Assembly: GCA_045126975.1 (NCBI GenBank)
Contig: JBGVPL010000029.1
Coordinates: forward strand, 11,312 to 75,311
From: Aphodosoma sp045126975
GTDB taxonomy: Bacteria; Bacteroidota; Bacteroidia; Bacteroidales; Paludibacteraceae
Direction: 5' to 3'
DNA: 64,000 nucleotides
The notes beneath the pieces were generated by a model, which saw only the letters and a program-made list of their open reading frames with translations, did no database searches and was not told where the DNA came from. The stretch's first letter is position 1, and each line of letters begins with the position of its first letter. The position numbers were made by a program, and so were the translations under genes. Shown piece after piece: positions 24,559-33,924 of this stretch.

Positions 24559-26019
24559 ATGGCTTTTACCAACAACGTAATGATTGTTCGCCACGGTCTT
24601 TTGGCGAAACTCGTAAAACTTTGGAAAGAAGACAAGTTAGTGGAAGAAATTGATAACCTCCCTATTCAACTCTCTCCACGTCAATCAAAAGCACGCGGTC
24701 GTTGCTGTATTCACAAAGAACGCGCTGTATGGAAATACAAAACTTTCCCACTTCTCGGTTTCGACATGAACGACGAAGTGAGCGAAAACACTCCACTTTC
24801 TCACTATGCTAAAGAAGCCCTCGCTCGCCAAGAACGCACTAAGAAAAACATCATGTGCGTGATGGACGAAGCCTGCTCTTCTTGCGTACAAACCAACTAC
24901 GAAATCTCTAACCTCTGCCGCGGTTGTGTTGCTCGTAGCTGCTACATGAACTGTCCTAAAAACGCAATTCACTTTAAATCTAATGGTCAAGCCGAAATCG
25001 ACCACGACGTATGTATCTCTTGCGGTATCTGTCACCAAAGCTGTCCTTATCACGCAGTTATCTACGTACCAGTACCTTGCGAAGAAGCATGTCCTGTCAA
25101 AGCTATCACCAAAGACGAATACGGCGTAGAGCACATCGACGAAAGCAAATGTATCTACTGCGGTAAATGCGTCAACGCATGTCCTTTCGGTGCTATCTTC
25201 GAAATCTCACAAGTATTCGACATCCTCGAAACAATCAAAAATCCTAACCAAAAAATAGTTGCAATGGTAGCACCAGCTATCCTTTCGCAATTCAACACAA
25301 CACTCGAACACCTCTATGGTGCACTCAAAGAAATCGGTTTCGATGACGTAATCGAAGTAGCTCTCGGTGCCGACGAAACTACTCGCCGCGAAAGCCACGA
25401 GCTCCTCGAAAAACTCGAAGAAGGCCAACCATTCATGACTACTTCATGCTGCCCTTCTTACATCCAACTCGTTAAGAAACACATTCCAGAAATGGAAAAA
25501 TATGTTTCTACAACACTCTCACCAATGCGCTATACTGCCGAAATTGCAAAAGAGAAATATCCTGATTGCAAAACAGTATTCATCGGCCCATGTATCGCTA
25601 AACGTAAAGAAGCTGAATATAGCGAAAACGTAGACTTCGTAATGACTTTCGAAGAGCTCGGCTCAATCCTCGACGGTATGGAAATCAACCTCGAACAAGT
25701 TGCTCCATTCCAAATCGATAAAGAAGCTTATCTCTCTTCTCATGGTTATGGTTCTACAGGCGGTGTTACTAAAGCTGTTGTTGAACACCTTGGCGGTCCA
25801 GAAGTTAACGCACTCCTCCTCAGCAACCTCAACAAGAAAAACATTGGTCTCCTTCGCGCATACGCTAAATCAGGCAAATGCCCTAACCAATTCATCGAAG
25901 TTATGGCTTGCGAAAACGGATGTATCAGCGGTCCTGTTACTCGTATCGACAAAGCAACTGCTGCTAAAGTCTATACAAAAGAATTAGCACGTATGGCTAC
26001 TGAAAGAGCAAAAAAATAA
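24559..26019 (+). CDS. Monomeric [FeFe] hydrogenase, group B-like
   Basis: A 486-residue hydrogenase that would couple ferredoxin oxidation to H2 formation, or the reverse, in an anaerobe. The N-terminal half carries many cysteines in ferredoxin-like clusters (DEACSSCVQTNYE, CRGCVARSCYMNCPK, CISCGICHQSCPY, CIYCGKCVNACPFG). The H-cluster motifs are TSCCPSYI (about residue 294), IGPCIAKRKEAE (about 341) and VMACENGCISGP (about 447). The L2 and L3 forms differ from the MPCxxK/ACxxGCxxGGG of classical HydA and fit the group B enzymes common in gut Bacteroidales. Maturases HydEFG are not in this window. It has its own promoter and terminator. Confidence 0.9.
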   Translation: MAFTNNVMIVRHGLLAKLVKLWKEDKLVEEIDNLPIQLSPRQSKARGRCCIHKERAVWKYKTFPLLGFDMNDEVSENTPLSHYAKEALARQERTKKNIMCVMDEACSSCVQTNYEISNLCRGCVARSCYMNCPKNAIHFKSNGQAEIDHDVCISCGICHQSCPYHAVIYVPVPCEEACPVKAITKDEYGVEHIDESKCIYCGKCVNACPFGAIFEISQVFDILETIKNPNQKIVAMVAPAILSQFNTTLEHLYGALKEIGFDDVIEVALGADETTRRESHELLEKLEEGQPFMTTSCCPSYIQLVKKHIPEMEKYVSTTLSPMRYTAEIAKEKYPDCKTVFIGPCIAKRKEAEYSENVDFVMTFEELGSILDGMEINLEQVAPFQIDKEAYLSSHGYGSTGGVTKAVVEHLGGPEVNALLLSNLNKKNIGLLRAYAKSGKCPNQFIEVMACENGCISGPVTRIDKATAAKVYTKELARMATERAKK

Positions 26020-26043
26020 ATTCGTTTTAACACGATAAAAACA

Positions 26044-26080
26044 AACCCCGAAGATTTTCGCAACGAAAATTTTCGGGGTT
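26044..26080. terminator. Strong terminator after the hydrogenase gene
   Basis: Arms AACCCCGAA.GATTTTCG and the complementary GAAAATTTTCGGGGTT close on a CAAC loop, followed by a T-rich run. It separates the hydrogenase (+) from the CPBP gene (-). Confidence 0.92.
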
Positions 26081-26098
26081 ATCTTTTATCTGTAATCT

Positions 26099-26932
26099 TT
26101 AATCTGTTCTCTGTAATCTAAACATCAACGCCAAACACACCGCTACTGAAGCAATCGACAAATACCAAGTATCACCCGTACCTATCAAATCAAAATTAGT
26201 CGATGTATAACCGTTATAAGTCAAAAATGCAAAAACCACAGCCGCCGCATTATTCGTGAAATGCGCAATAATAGGAGCCCACAACGAACCAGTATAACAA
26301 TACAAATAACCTAATGCAGCACCAATCAACATGCGAGGTATAAAACCATAAAACTGAAAATGTATTGCCGAGAAGACAAATGCCGACACCCAAATTGCTG
26401 TATGATAATTAACTCTCTTACCCAACACTCGTTGCAACCAACCCCTAAACATCATCTCCTCACCCACAGCAGGCAACAATGCCATCACAAATAGGTTGAC
26501 AAACATCATTCCTACCGATGTGGTATTCAAAAACTGCTCAGTCATTTCTCCTGCCGACTCTTCCATTTGACGCATCATCTCCTCTAACAATGCCAAAAAC
26601 GAAGGCAACTCCATTCCCTTATTCCACTCTGCCAACAACGATATCATAGGCAATGCCGCCACTGCAAAAAAGAAAACTATCAACCCTTGTTTCCATGACA
26701 CTCCCTTATTAAGCAACATTTGCTTAAACGGATTCACTCTATCTTCTGTCATCCACACACCCACGAGTGCTGTAACTCCGAACAACATAATAGTCTGAAA
26801 ACCCTGTATAAACAACAGACCTCCAGTCGAATTAGCCCACTCAGGAGCCAATACCATCAGTACCCCCATCAACACAATAAGTCCGATGAAAGCACCAAAT
26901 ATCAATAATAAAGCAATAAGCAATTTTTTCAT
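26099..26932 (-). CDS. CPBP family intramembrane metalloprotease
   Basis: A polytopic membrane protein of 277 residues of the CAAX-protease/bacteriocin-processing (Abi) family. The conserved motifs are VGEEMMFRGWLQRVL (EExxxR, about residues 156-170), SAIHFQFYG (second metal His) and IIAHFTNNAAAV (third). Members cleave or modify membrane peptides, and some confer bacteriocin immunity; the substrate here is unknown. It follows psd by 25 bases, a spacer made of AGGAATA heptads. Confidence 0.9.
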   Translation of the reverse strand: MKKLLIALLLIFGAFIGLIVLMGVLMVLAPEWANSTGGLLFIQGFQTIMLFGVTALVGVWMTEDRVNPFKQMLLNKGVSWKQGLIVFFFAVAALPMISLLAEWNKGMELPSFLALLEEMMRQMEESAGEMTEQFLNTTSVGMMFVNLFVMALLPAVGEEMMFRGWLQRVLGKRVNYHTAIWVSAFVFSAIHFQFYGFIPRMLIGAALGYLYCYTGSLWAPIIAHFTNNAAAVVFAFLTYNGYTSTNFDLIGTGDTWYLSIASVAVCLALMFRLQRTD

Positions 26933-26934
26933 AT

Positions 26935-26967
26935 CCTTATTCCCTATTCCTTGTTCCCTATTCCTTA
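26935..26967 (-). repeat. Heptad trailer block, AGGAATA type, at the psd stop
   Basis: On the minus strand the last two psd codons (Lys-Glu) and the TAG stop are read from AAGGAATAG, and the words continue through the spacer. Confidence 0.75.
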
Positions 26968-27647
26968 ACGACGTCTGGAAGACGAGCTATAATTGTCTCA
27001 TTACCACGAGTAGCCTCACCTATTTCAACAAATATCTCACTACCCTCTGGCAAGAACAAATCCACACGCGAACCAAATTTTATAAATCCAAGATGCTCAT
27101 TGATATTGCATTTATGATTTGGAGCAGAATATGTAACAATACGACGAGCCAAAGCTCCAGCAATTTGACGCATAAGGATTTTATGCCCATTTTCGTTTTC
27201 AATTACCACTGTCGAACGCTCATTTTCGTGTGATGATTTAGGCAAGAAAGCTGCCATGTGGCGACCATTATAATGACGCACATAACGCACAATACCAGAA
27301 ATTGGATACCAGTTGGCATGTACCGAAAATACACTCATAAATATTGACACTTGAATCATCTTCTTACCATCAAAATACTCCCACTCTTCAGTTGGCTCTG
27401 TAACTACAATATGTCCATCTGCTGGTGCAATCACAAGGTTTTCATCATCAATCTCTACTTCACGAGTCGGATTACGAAAGAAATAAAGAAAGAACGAAAA
27501 TGTCAATATCGAAATCACCATACAAACCACAGGCCAAATGCGATTAGGTGACTCAATAAATACAATAGCATTGGCCACAACCAACAAAGTCAATAACGAA
27601 AAAAGGATAGCATACCCCTCTTTGTGTACTTTTAATCTTCTTTTCAT
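26958..27647 (-). CDS. psd: Phosphatidylserine decarboxylase proenzyme
   Basis: Makes phosphatidylethanolamine from phosphatidylserine at the inner membrane. This 229-residue protein is of the short type: two N-terminal hydrophobic segments (about 13-55), APADGHIVVTEP, FMSVFSVHANWYPISG with the conserved His, and the self-cleavage site in IKFGSRVDLFLPEGSE, where the Ser becomes the pyruvoyl group. The final Lys-Glu and stop come from spacer heptads. It lies downstream of cdsA, which provides the CDP-diacylglycerol branch point. Confidence 0.92.
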   Translation of the reverse strand: MKRRLKVHKEGYAILFSLLTLLVVANAIVFIESPNRIWPVVCMVISILTFSFFLYFFRNPTREVEIDDENLVIAPADGHIVVTEPTEEWEYFDGKKMIQVSIFMSVFSVHANWYPISGIVRYVRHYNGRHMAAFLPKSSHENERSTVVIENENGHKILMRQIAGALARRIVTYSAPNHKCNINEHLGFIKFGSRVDLFLPEGSEIFVEIGEATRGNETIIARLPDVVKE

Positions 27648-27755
27648 AAGTCTTAGATTTTTAGTAATTACAATAGTAACAAAATATTACTACCTCACTT
27701 ATTTATTTTTTATAAAATATTATTATCTGTAAAATATATATAACTACCCCCATCT

Positions 27756-27816
27756 TCCTACTCCTTGCTCCCTATTCCCTATTCCTTATTCCCTATTCCT
27801 TATTCCCTGCTCCTTA
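27756..27816 (-). repeat. Heptad trailer block, AGGAATA type, after cdsA
   Basis: About eight words (AGGAATA, GGGAATA, AGGAGCA) follow the cdsA stop codon on the minus strand; the longest block of this family in the window. Confidence 0.8.
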
Positions 27817-28623
27817 AATTAAGTACAAATAAAATACAACTATAGGTGTTGCAAAAATAAGACTATCAAAACGGTCAAGCCAACCGCCATGTCCTGGTAT
27901 TGCCGAGCCCGAATCTTTCACTCCAATAGTACGTTTAAGCAACGATTCCATCAGGTCGCCCAATGTACCAAACACAACTACTATTTGTGCGAATATCATC
28001 CATTGCCACCACATCAATGCTGGTTCAAAATACGACAATCCATACCCTGCTGCAAGTGCAAACAAATTACCTCCAATAAATCCTTCCCACGATTTTTTAG
28101 GCGATACTCGTTCAAACATACGATGCTTTCCTAACAGACTACCAGTCAAATATGCAAACGTATCATTTACCCAAATAATCACAAATAGAGCCAATACAAG
28201 TAGAGGTCTAAACTGTCCATCAAGAAACACAATCATATTCAACAACGCAAACGGCACTGCTACATACAACTGACTGAACGAAACTTGCATCCATGTATCT
28301 ATCGGATTGCTCTCAGTATTCCACAACTGAGCCAATATCGCCACAACCAAACACATACCATACACCACCCACACTATAACTTGCATCTGTTGAGAGAAAA
28401 ATCCCGACATACGAGCAAACATAGCCAAAAACAATAAAGCCGACATACCTCCAAGATATGTCGTCTTACCCGTTAGTAACTTCAATAATTCTTGTGTTGC
28501 TAACAAACTTATCAGCATAAAAACTACGCCAAAACTATACGGAGTCCAAATGGTAGCACCAATGATAACCGCCACCATAACCGCTCCAGCCAGTGTACGT
28601 ACAACTAAATTCTTAAAATCCAC
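27814..28623 (-). CDS. cdsA: Phosphatidate cytidylyltransferase
   Basis: Integral membrane enzyme that makes CDP-diacylglycerol from phosphatidate and CTP. The 269 residues form several membrane helices, and the C-terminal signature SLLKRTIGVKDSGSAIPGHGGWLDRFDSL is present and complete. The start is GTG at 28623, the first in-frame start after a CAACTCT-type heptad leader. It follows ftsH, and together with psd forms a phospholipid group. Confidence 0.94.
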   Translation of the reverse strand: MDFKNLVVRTLAGAVMVAVIIGATIWTPYSFGVVFMLISLLATQELLKLLTGKTTYLGGMSALLFLAMFARMSGFFSQQMQVIVWVVYGMCLVVAILAQLWNTESNPIDTWMQVSFSQLYVAVPFALLNMIVFLDGQFRPLLVLALFVIIWVNDTFAYLTGSLLGKHRMFERVSPKKSWEGFIGGNLFALAAGYGLSYFEPALMWWQWMIFAQIVVVFGTLGDLMESLLKRTIGVKDSGSAIPGHGGWLDRFDSLIFATPIVVFYLYLI

Positions 28624-28631
28624 GATATATA

Positions 28632-28712
28632 AAGTTGAAAGTTGAAAGTTGAGAGTTGAAAGTTGAGAGTCCGACTTTGTCAGACCTGTCAGACTTGTCC
28701 AACGAGTCCAAA
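28632..28712 (-). repeat. Nonamer trailer (ftsH) and heptad leader (cdsA) in one spacer
   Basis: On the minus strand, 9-mers GTCTGACAG and GTCTGACAA follow the ftsH stop. AACTCTC/AACTTTC heptads (28632-28670) then run to the cdsA start. Confidence 0.75.
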
Positions 28713-30653
28713 TTATGCATTTTGCATTAACTCATCTGCACGCGAAGCCCATTGACGTTTACCAAACACCTTTTCCAAATCTTCAGCAAACAACACCTCT
28801 TTATCTATTAATATCTGAGCCACCTCATTATGCCCCTCTTTATATTGAAGCAATATCTGTTTAGCTCGTTCATATTGCTCATCTATAATTCTTTGCACCT
28901 CACGGTCAATCAACTGCGCTGTCGCCTCCGAATATGGTTTACTAAATCCAAATTCGCTTTGACCTGTCGAATCGTAATATGATATATTTTTCAACTTATC
29001 GCTCATACCGAAATAAGTAACCATTGCATATGCACGACGAGTTGCTTGCTCCAAATCCGACAATGCGCCTGTATCTAATATACCAAAGAATATCTCTTCT
29101 GCTGCACGACCACCCAACAACGCACATATTTTATCCAAAATATGTTGTTCTGATGTAAGTTGACGCTCTTCTGGCAAATACCATGCTGCACCCAATGCTT
29201 GTCCACGAGGCACAATCGTAACTTTCACCAATGGGTCGGCATACTGCAAATGCCAACTAATTGTAGCATGACCTGCTTCGTGATAAGCAATATTTTTCTT
29301 CTCTTCGGCAGTGATAATTTTCGTTTTTTTCTCCAATCCACCGACAATTCTATCTACTGCATCTAAGAAATCTTGACGACCTACAGCAGTACGTTCTTTA
29401 CGTGCTGCTATCAACGCCGCCTCGTTACATACATTTGCTATATCTGCACCCGAAAAACCTGGTGTTTGACGAGCCAAAAACTCCACATCTACCGTATCGT
29501 CCAATTTCAATGGTTTCAAGTGCACGTTGAATATCGCTTTACGCTCATGCACATCTGGCAATTCCACCTGTATCTGACGGTCGAAACGTCCTGCACGCAA
29601 CAACGCCTTATCCAATATCTCTGCACGGTTAGTCGCTGCCAAGATAATTACGCCCGAATTCGAACCAAAACCGTCCATTTCTGTCAACAATTGGTTCAAT
29701 GTATTCTCGCGTTCATCGTTGCCATTATGGTTCACATTTTTGCCACGAGCACGTCCAATAGCATCGATTTCATCGATAAATACGATACATGGAGCCTTTG
29801 CTTTTGCTTGTTGGAAAAGGTCACGTACACGTGAAGCTCCTACACCCACAAACATCTCCACGAAGTCTGAGCCCGACATCGAGAAGAATGGCACATCTGC
29901 CTCTCCTGCCACTGCTTTTGCAAGCAATGTCTTACCTGTTCCCGGAGGGCCTACAAGCAATGCACCTTTTGGTATTTTACCACCGAGCACTGTATATTTT
30001 TTAGGATTTTTCAAGAAATGTACAATCTCTTCCACCTCTTGTTTTGCACCTTCCAATCCTGCCACATCGGCAAATGTTACCTTGTGTTGAGGGTTGTTTT
30101 TATCGAATATTTGTGCTTTCGATTTTCCTACATTAAATACGCCTCCAGGACCGCCACCGCCCATCACTTTACGATTCATAAACACAAAGAATCCGATGAG
30201 CAACAACAATGGCAATACCGAGAACAAGAACATATCGAAATAGTCTTTACCCTCAGTATAGCGCACTTCGCCTGTAAACACTTTATTGGCTTTCAACTCA
30301 TTGAGCAATTTCGAAAACTCATCAATCGAAGGCACTATTGTCTCAACTCTCACAACCTCTTTACCCTCTGCTTCAACCCCTGTTATATCTTTCGCACATT
30401 GAGGATTAATTTCGGCAATAGCTCGTTGTTTTGAGATTTCAATAGAAATTTTGTTTACACAACCATTACGCAATCCGTCTTCCAATCTCGAATACGCCAC
30501 ATCTCTCGATGCTCCTTTCGGATTCCAAACAGACAACACAATGAAGAATATACCTATCGCTAAGTATATCCAATAGAAATTGAATTTAGGTTTATACCCA
30601 CCTTTTTGTGGTTTTTTCCCTTCTTGATTTGGTTTGTTTTTTTCTTCTAACAT
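28713..30653 (-). CDS. ftsH: ATP-dependent zinc metalloprotease FtsH
   Basis: Membrane-anchored AAA+ protease that degrades unassembled membrane and regulatory proteins. The 646 residues carry two membrane segments (about 25-45 and 145-165), Walker A GPPGTGKT near residue 230, Walker B CIVFIDEIDAIG, the second region of homology with RAGRFDRQI, and the zinc site HEAGH near residue 458. The last residues MQNA and stop resemble the TGCACAA-type repeat word, so the tail may be repeat-derived. It lies between rsfS and cdsA, a conserved order. Confidence 0.96.
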   Translation of the reverse strand: MLEEKNKPNQEGKKPQKGGYKPKFNFYWIYLAIGIFFIVLSVWNPKGASRDVAYSRLEDGLRNGCVNKISIEISKQRAIAEINPQCAKDITGVEAEGKEVVRVETIVPSIDEFSKLLNELKANKVFTGEVRYTEGKDYFDMFLFSVLPLLLLIGFFVFMNRKVMGGGGPGGVFNVGKSKAQIFDKNNPQHKVTFADVAGLEGAKQEVEEIVHFLKNPKKYTVLGGKIPKGALLVGPPGTGKTLLAKAVAGEADVPFFSMSGSDFVEMFVGVGASRVRDLFQQAKAKAPCIVFIDEIDAIGRARGKNVNHNGNDERENTLNQLLTEMDGFGSNSGVIILAATNRAEILDKALLRAGRFDRQIQVELPDVHERKAIFNVHLKPLKLDDTVDVEFLARQTPGFSGADIANVCNEAALIAARKERTAVGRQDFLDAVDRIVGGLEKKTKIITAEEKKNIAYHEAGHATISWHLQYADPLVKVTIVPRGQALGAAWYLPEERQLTSEQHILDKICALLGGRAAEEIFFGILDTGALSDLEQATRRAYAMVTYFGMSDKLKNISYYDSTGQSEFGFSKPYSEATAQLIDREVQRIIDEQYERAKQILLQYKEGHNEVAQILIDKEVLFAEDLEKVFGKRQWASRADELMQNA

Positions 30654-30673
30654 ACTCTCTTAGACGCAAATCT

Positions 30674-30706
30674 TTCTACTTACGACTTTCTACTTATTAC
30701 TATAAT
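30674..30706 (-). repeat. Heptad trailer block, AAGTAGA type, after rsfS
   Basis: AAGTAGAAAGTCGTAAGTAG-like words directly follow the rsfS stop codon on the minus strand. Confidence 0.65.
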
Positions 30707-30707
30707 A

Positions 30708-31064
30708 TTAATCCAAGTCTGGTATCATTGTGATATTAGCATCTGCCCAAAGGTGCTCAATATCATAAAACTCACGGAATTCTGGTTGGAATACGTGCAC
30801 TATCACATGACCATAATCCATCGCAATCCATTGACAATTTTCATAACCATCTGACGAAAAAGGTTTTTCGCCTGCATGCTCACGCACAAAATCTTTTGTT
30901 GTAGTAGCAATTGTCATTACATGAGTGCTCGAATCGCCTTCACATATTACAAAATATTGACATGGAGCCTCTAATTTGCTCATATCCACAATCGCAATTT
31001 TCTTTGCTTTTTTCTCTTGCATACCCTCAACAATAGTTGAGATAAGTTGTTTTAATTCTGCCAT
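30708..31064 (-). CDS. rsfS: Ribosomal silencing factor RsfS
   Basis: Binds ribosomal protein L14 on the 50S subunit and blocks subunit joining when nutrients are scarce. The 118 residues show the family blocks KAKKIAIVDMSKL, CQYFVICEGDSSTHVMTIA, ENCQWIAMDYGHVIVHVF and FYDIEHLWADA. It is the first gene of the rsfS-ftsH-cdsA group typical of Bacteroidetes. Confidence 0.94.
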   Translation of the reverse strand: MAELKQLISTIVEGMQEKKAKKIAIVDMSKLEAPCQYFVICEGDSSTHVMTIATTTKDFVREHAGEKPFSSDGYENCQWIAMDYGHVIVHVFQPEFREFYDIEHLWADANITMIPDLD

Positions 31065-31080
31065 TTATTTTAGACTTTTA

Positions 31081-31178
31081 GTAGCGAGTAGCGAGTAACA
31101 AGACTAATTCGCTTCGCTCGTTATTATTATTATTTCAAATTTCCATAATTCCTCATTCCAAACTCCTCATTCCTCATT
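31081..31178 (-). repeat. Trailer (AGGAATG) and leader (CTCGCTA) heptads between the DedA-like gene and rsfS
   Basis: On the minus strand AGGAATG words supply the TGA stop of the DedA-like gene at 31174-31176 and continue to about 31140. CTCGCTA words (31081-31100) then precede rsfS. Confidence 0.75.
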
Positions 31179-31614
31179 GTATAAACATTTGATTCGCCCG
31201 CATCCACACCAAATACCTCACCAATTTACCCACTGCCATCGACACAAACACTACCCACCACCTGCATCTCAACAATCCTGCCGCCACTGCAATAAAATCC
31301 CCCACACCTGGTAAGAACGAAAAAAACGCGAATCCATCGCCATATTTATGTATTTTCTCCTTCCATTTTTCAGCCTTTTCTTGTGGTATTTTCAACCAAC
31401 GCTCTATCCACTCTATCTTGCCCAAGAAACCCAACAAATAGCAAGTCATCCCGCCAAGCGTATTACCCACCGTAGCCCAAACTACCAACCATGTCGGGTC
31501 ATAATCAGCCAACAGCAAACCCGTAAACACCGCCTCACTACTAAAAGGTAATATCGTCGCCGCCAAAAACGCCGCTATCGCAATCCCCAAATATCCTAAT
31601 GACAATAAATCCAT
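31174..31614 (-). CDS. YqaA/DedA-like (VTT domain) membrane protein
   Basis: A 146-residue inner-membrane protein of the SNARE-associated/VTT group, short YqaA subtype. It has about four hydrophobic segments, ATILPFSSEAVFTGLL near the N-terminus, a central WATVGNTLGGMTCYLLG (GN and G-rich motif), and GDGFAFFSFLPGVGDFIAVAAGLL with the conserved Pro-Gly of the re-entrant loop. DedA relatives move phospholipids or undecaprenyl phosphate across the membrane; the role of YqaA is not settled. The stop codon comes from spacer heptads. Confidence 0.88.
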   Translation of the reverse strand: MDLLSLGYLGIAIAAFLAATILPFSSEAVFTGLLLADYDPTWLVVWATVGNTLGGMTCYLLGFLGKIEWIERWLKIPQEKAEKWKEKIHKYGDGFAFFSFLPGVGDFIAVAAGLLRCRWWVVFVSMAVGKLVRYLVWMRANQMFIQ

Positions 31615-31619
31615 AAATC

Positions 31620-31753
31620 AATGCACAATTCAAAATGCACAATGCATAATCATTTCCACTCTAACCCAATCATCCCCTAAGTTAAATAAGTAGCATAAGA
31701 CGAAAGGATATGTAAATCCTTATTCCCTATTCCTCATTCCTAATTCCTCATTA
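31620..31753 (-). repeat. Trailer (AGGAATA) and leader (TTGTGCA) heptads between pnuC and the DedA-like gene
   Basis: On the minus strand AGGAATTAGGAATGA words give the last codons (Met-Arg-Asn) and stop of pnuC. After a short unique part, TTGTGCA/ATTGTGC words (31620-31650) precede the DedA-like start. Confidence 0.7.
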
Positions 31754-32321
31754 AATTCCATTCTCTCACCGCTTTCACTGCAATAAGGGTATAAACCACA
31801 TAAAGTCCTGCAGTCCAATACATCCCCACCATCAAGAACAACCCTATATATACCACATCCACTATCACCCAAATTACCCAATTATCTATCTTCTTTCGTG
31901 TCAGCAATATCTGTGCCACTATACTCGCTGTTGTCAAGATGGCATCAACCATCGGATACTGAGGTTCTTGAATATTCTCCGGCAACAACTGTGCTCCCCA
32001 TTTCACACCCATCCCCCACAACACTCCTGTCGCCACAATCACCACCGTCACAAACACCCTCTCTTTCACTGTCAACCACATAATTTTCAATTCCTTACTC
32101 ATCTCCACCTTAGGCTTTCTCCACGAATACAATCCATAAAGATTTATCACAAAATATATCCCTTGCAATATCATCCCCGAGTACAACCCCTCTCTACCAA
32201 ACAATATGCCATACAACACACAATTCACCAACCCAATCCCAAAATTCACTACCTTCCCCTTAGATGCCAGCCATATAGCCACCACCCCAAACACCACTGC
32301 TATAATCTCAAGATAATTCAT
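31740..32321 (-). CDS. pnuC: Nicotinamide riboside transporter PnuC
   Basis: A seven-helix facilitator of the PnuC family importing nicotinamide riboside or a related vitamin precursor. The 193 residues include GLVNCVLYGILFGREGLYS, the pore motif IYFVINLYGLYSWRKP (WxxW/NxxxYxxW-like) and DNWVIWVIVDVVYIGLFL. It overlaps the sufB stop by one base (TAATG), so it is translationally coupled to sufB. No kinase partner is adjacent, so thiamine or another substrate is possible. Confidence 0.9.
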   Translation of the reverse strand: MNYLEIIAVVFGVVAIWLASKGKVVNFGIGLVNCVLYGILFGREGLYSGMILQGIYFVINLYGLYSWRKPKVEMSKELKIMWLTVKERVFVTVVIVATGVLWGMGVKWGAQLLPENIQEPQYPMVDAILTTASIVAQILLTRKKIDNWVIWVIVDVVYIGLFLMVGMYWTAGLYVVYTLIAVKAVREWNLMRN

Positions 32322-33769
32322 TATCCTACACTTCCTTCAAGTGAAATCTGCAACAACTTCTGTGCTTCCACCGCAAATTCCATAGGCAATTTGTTGATTA
32401 CCTCTTTGGCATAACCGCCAATAATCAAGCCCACTGCATCTTCGGTCGAAATACCACGTTGCGAACAGTAAAACAATTGGTCCTCAGATATTTTCGACGT
32501 AGTAGCCTCATGCTCGATAATAGCAGTCGGATTTTTCACATCTACGTATGGGAATGTATGCGCTCCGCATTGGTCGCCCAACAACAACGAGTCACATTGC
32601 GAATAATTCCTTGCGCCTGTGGCATTTGCATTCACTTTCACCAATCCACGATACGAGTTCTGACTCTTACCTGCCGAAATACCCTTACTTACAATACGCG
32701 AACGTGTATTTTTGCCCAAATGTATCATCTTCGTACCGGTGTCGGCTTGTTGATAGTTGTTTGTCAACGCCACCGAATAGAACTCGCCCACCGAATTATC
32801 GCCTTTCAAAATACATGAAGGGTATTTCCATGTGATAGCCGAGCCTGTCTCCACCTGAGTCCACGACACTTTCGAGTTATTACCCTTGCATATCGCTCTC
32901 TTAGTCACGAAATTATAAATACCGCCCTTACCATCTTTGTCGCCTGGATACCAGTTCTGCACAGTCGAATATTTCACCTCAGCATTATTCATCACCACAA
33001 TCTCTACAATTGCCGCATGCAACTGATTTTCATCTCTTTGAGGAGCAGTACAACCCTCAAGATACGACACGTATGCATCATCATCCGCCACAATCAACGT
33101 ACGCTCAAACTGACCCGTACCCGCCGCATTTATACGGAAATATGTCGATAACTCCATCGGACAACGCACACCTTTTGGAATATAAACAAACGAGCCATCC
33201 GAGAATACAGCACAGTTCAACGCTGCATAAAAATTATCAGTATAAGGTACAACCGAGCCTAAATATTCGCGCACCAAATCAGGATATTCCTTCACTGCCT
33301 CCGAAATCGAACAGAAAATAATACCCTTTTCAGCCAATTTCTCGCGGAACGTAGTCTTCACCGACACCGAGTCCATCACTGCATCCACCGCAATACCACT
33401 CAACACCTTTTGTTCTTCGAGTGGAATACCCAATTTATTGAACGTGTCAAGAATCTCAGGGTCAACCTCATCCAACGACTTTGGCGCATTCTTTCTCGGA
33501 GCTGCATAATACGATATCGCCTGAAAATCAATCTCAGGGATATTCAACAACGCCCAATCTGGCATCGGCATTGTGAGCCAATGGCGATAGGCCTTCAACC
33601 TAAATTCCAACAACCACTCTGGTTCTTCTTTCTTTGCTGATATCAAGCGGATTACATCTTCCGACAAACCTTTTTGTATTGTCTCTGTATGAACATCGGT
33701 CGTAAACCCATATTCATACTCTTTTTGAGCCACTTGACTAATAAATTCGTTTGATTTATTCTCTGACAT
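32321..33769 (-). CDS. sufB: Fe-S cluster assembly scaffold protein SufB
   Basis: Core of the SUF iron-sulfur assembly complex, normally SufBC2D. The 482 residues are a full-length SufB with GVRCPMELSTYFRINAAGTGQFERT, YLEGCTAPQRDENQLHAAIVE, the VQNWYPGDKDGKGGIYNFVTKR block and the C-terminal CDSLLLGDQCGAHTFPYV with ISEDQLFYCSQRGIS. sufC and sufD usually follow directly. Here the next gene is pnuC, which overlaps the sufB stop, so the partners must be elsewhere in the genome. Confidence 0.95.
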   Translation of the reverse strand: MSENKSNEFISQVAQKEYEYGFTTDVHTETIQKGLSEDVIRLISAKKEEPEWLLEFRLKAYRHWLTMPMPDWALLNIPEIDFQAISYYAAPRKNAPKSLDEVDPEILDTFNKLGIPLEEQKVLSGIAVDAVMDSVSVKTTFREKLAEKGIIFCSISEAVKEYPDLVREYLGSVVPYTDNFYAALNCAVFSDGSFVYIPKGVRCPMELSTYFRINAAGTGQFERTLIVADDDAYVSYLEGCTAPQRDENQLHAAIVEIVVMNNAEVKYSTVQNWYPGDKDGKGGIYNFVTKRAICKGNNSKVSWTQVETGSAITWKYPSCILKGDNSVGEFYSVALTNNYQQADTGTKMIHLGKNTRSRIVSKGISAGKSQNSYRGLVKVNANATGARNYSQCDSLLLGDQCGAHTFPYVDVKNPTAIIEHEATTSKISEDQLFYCSQRGISTEDAVGLIIGGYAKEVINKLPMEFAVEAQKLLQISLEGSVG

Positions 33770-33823
33770 ATATCTTGTTATATTGTTTTTATATAGTTTT
33801 GACCTAACATAATATTTAATCTA

Positions 33824-33855
33824 CAAAGATACAAATTTTATTTCACATACGCAAC
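33824..33855 (-). promoter_or_regulatory. Bacteroides-type promoter for sufB-pnuC
   Basis: On the minus strand GTTG (33852-33855, one mismatch), 20-base spacer and TATCTTTG (33824-33831), 55 bases before the sufB start. Confidence 0.6.
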
Positions 33856-33924
33856 CCCTAAAAATATTAACAAAAAAGAGGCATATCTTATTTTTGATAT
33901 ACCTCTAAAAATATTTTCATAATA

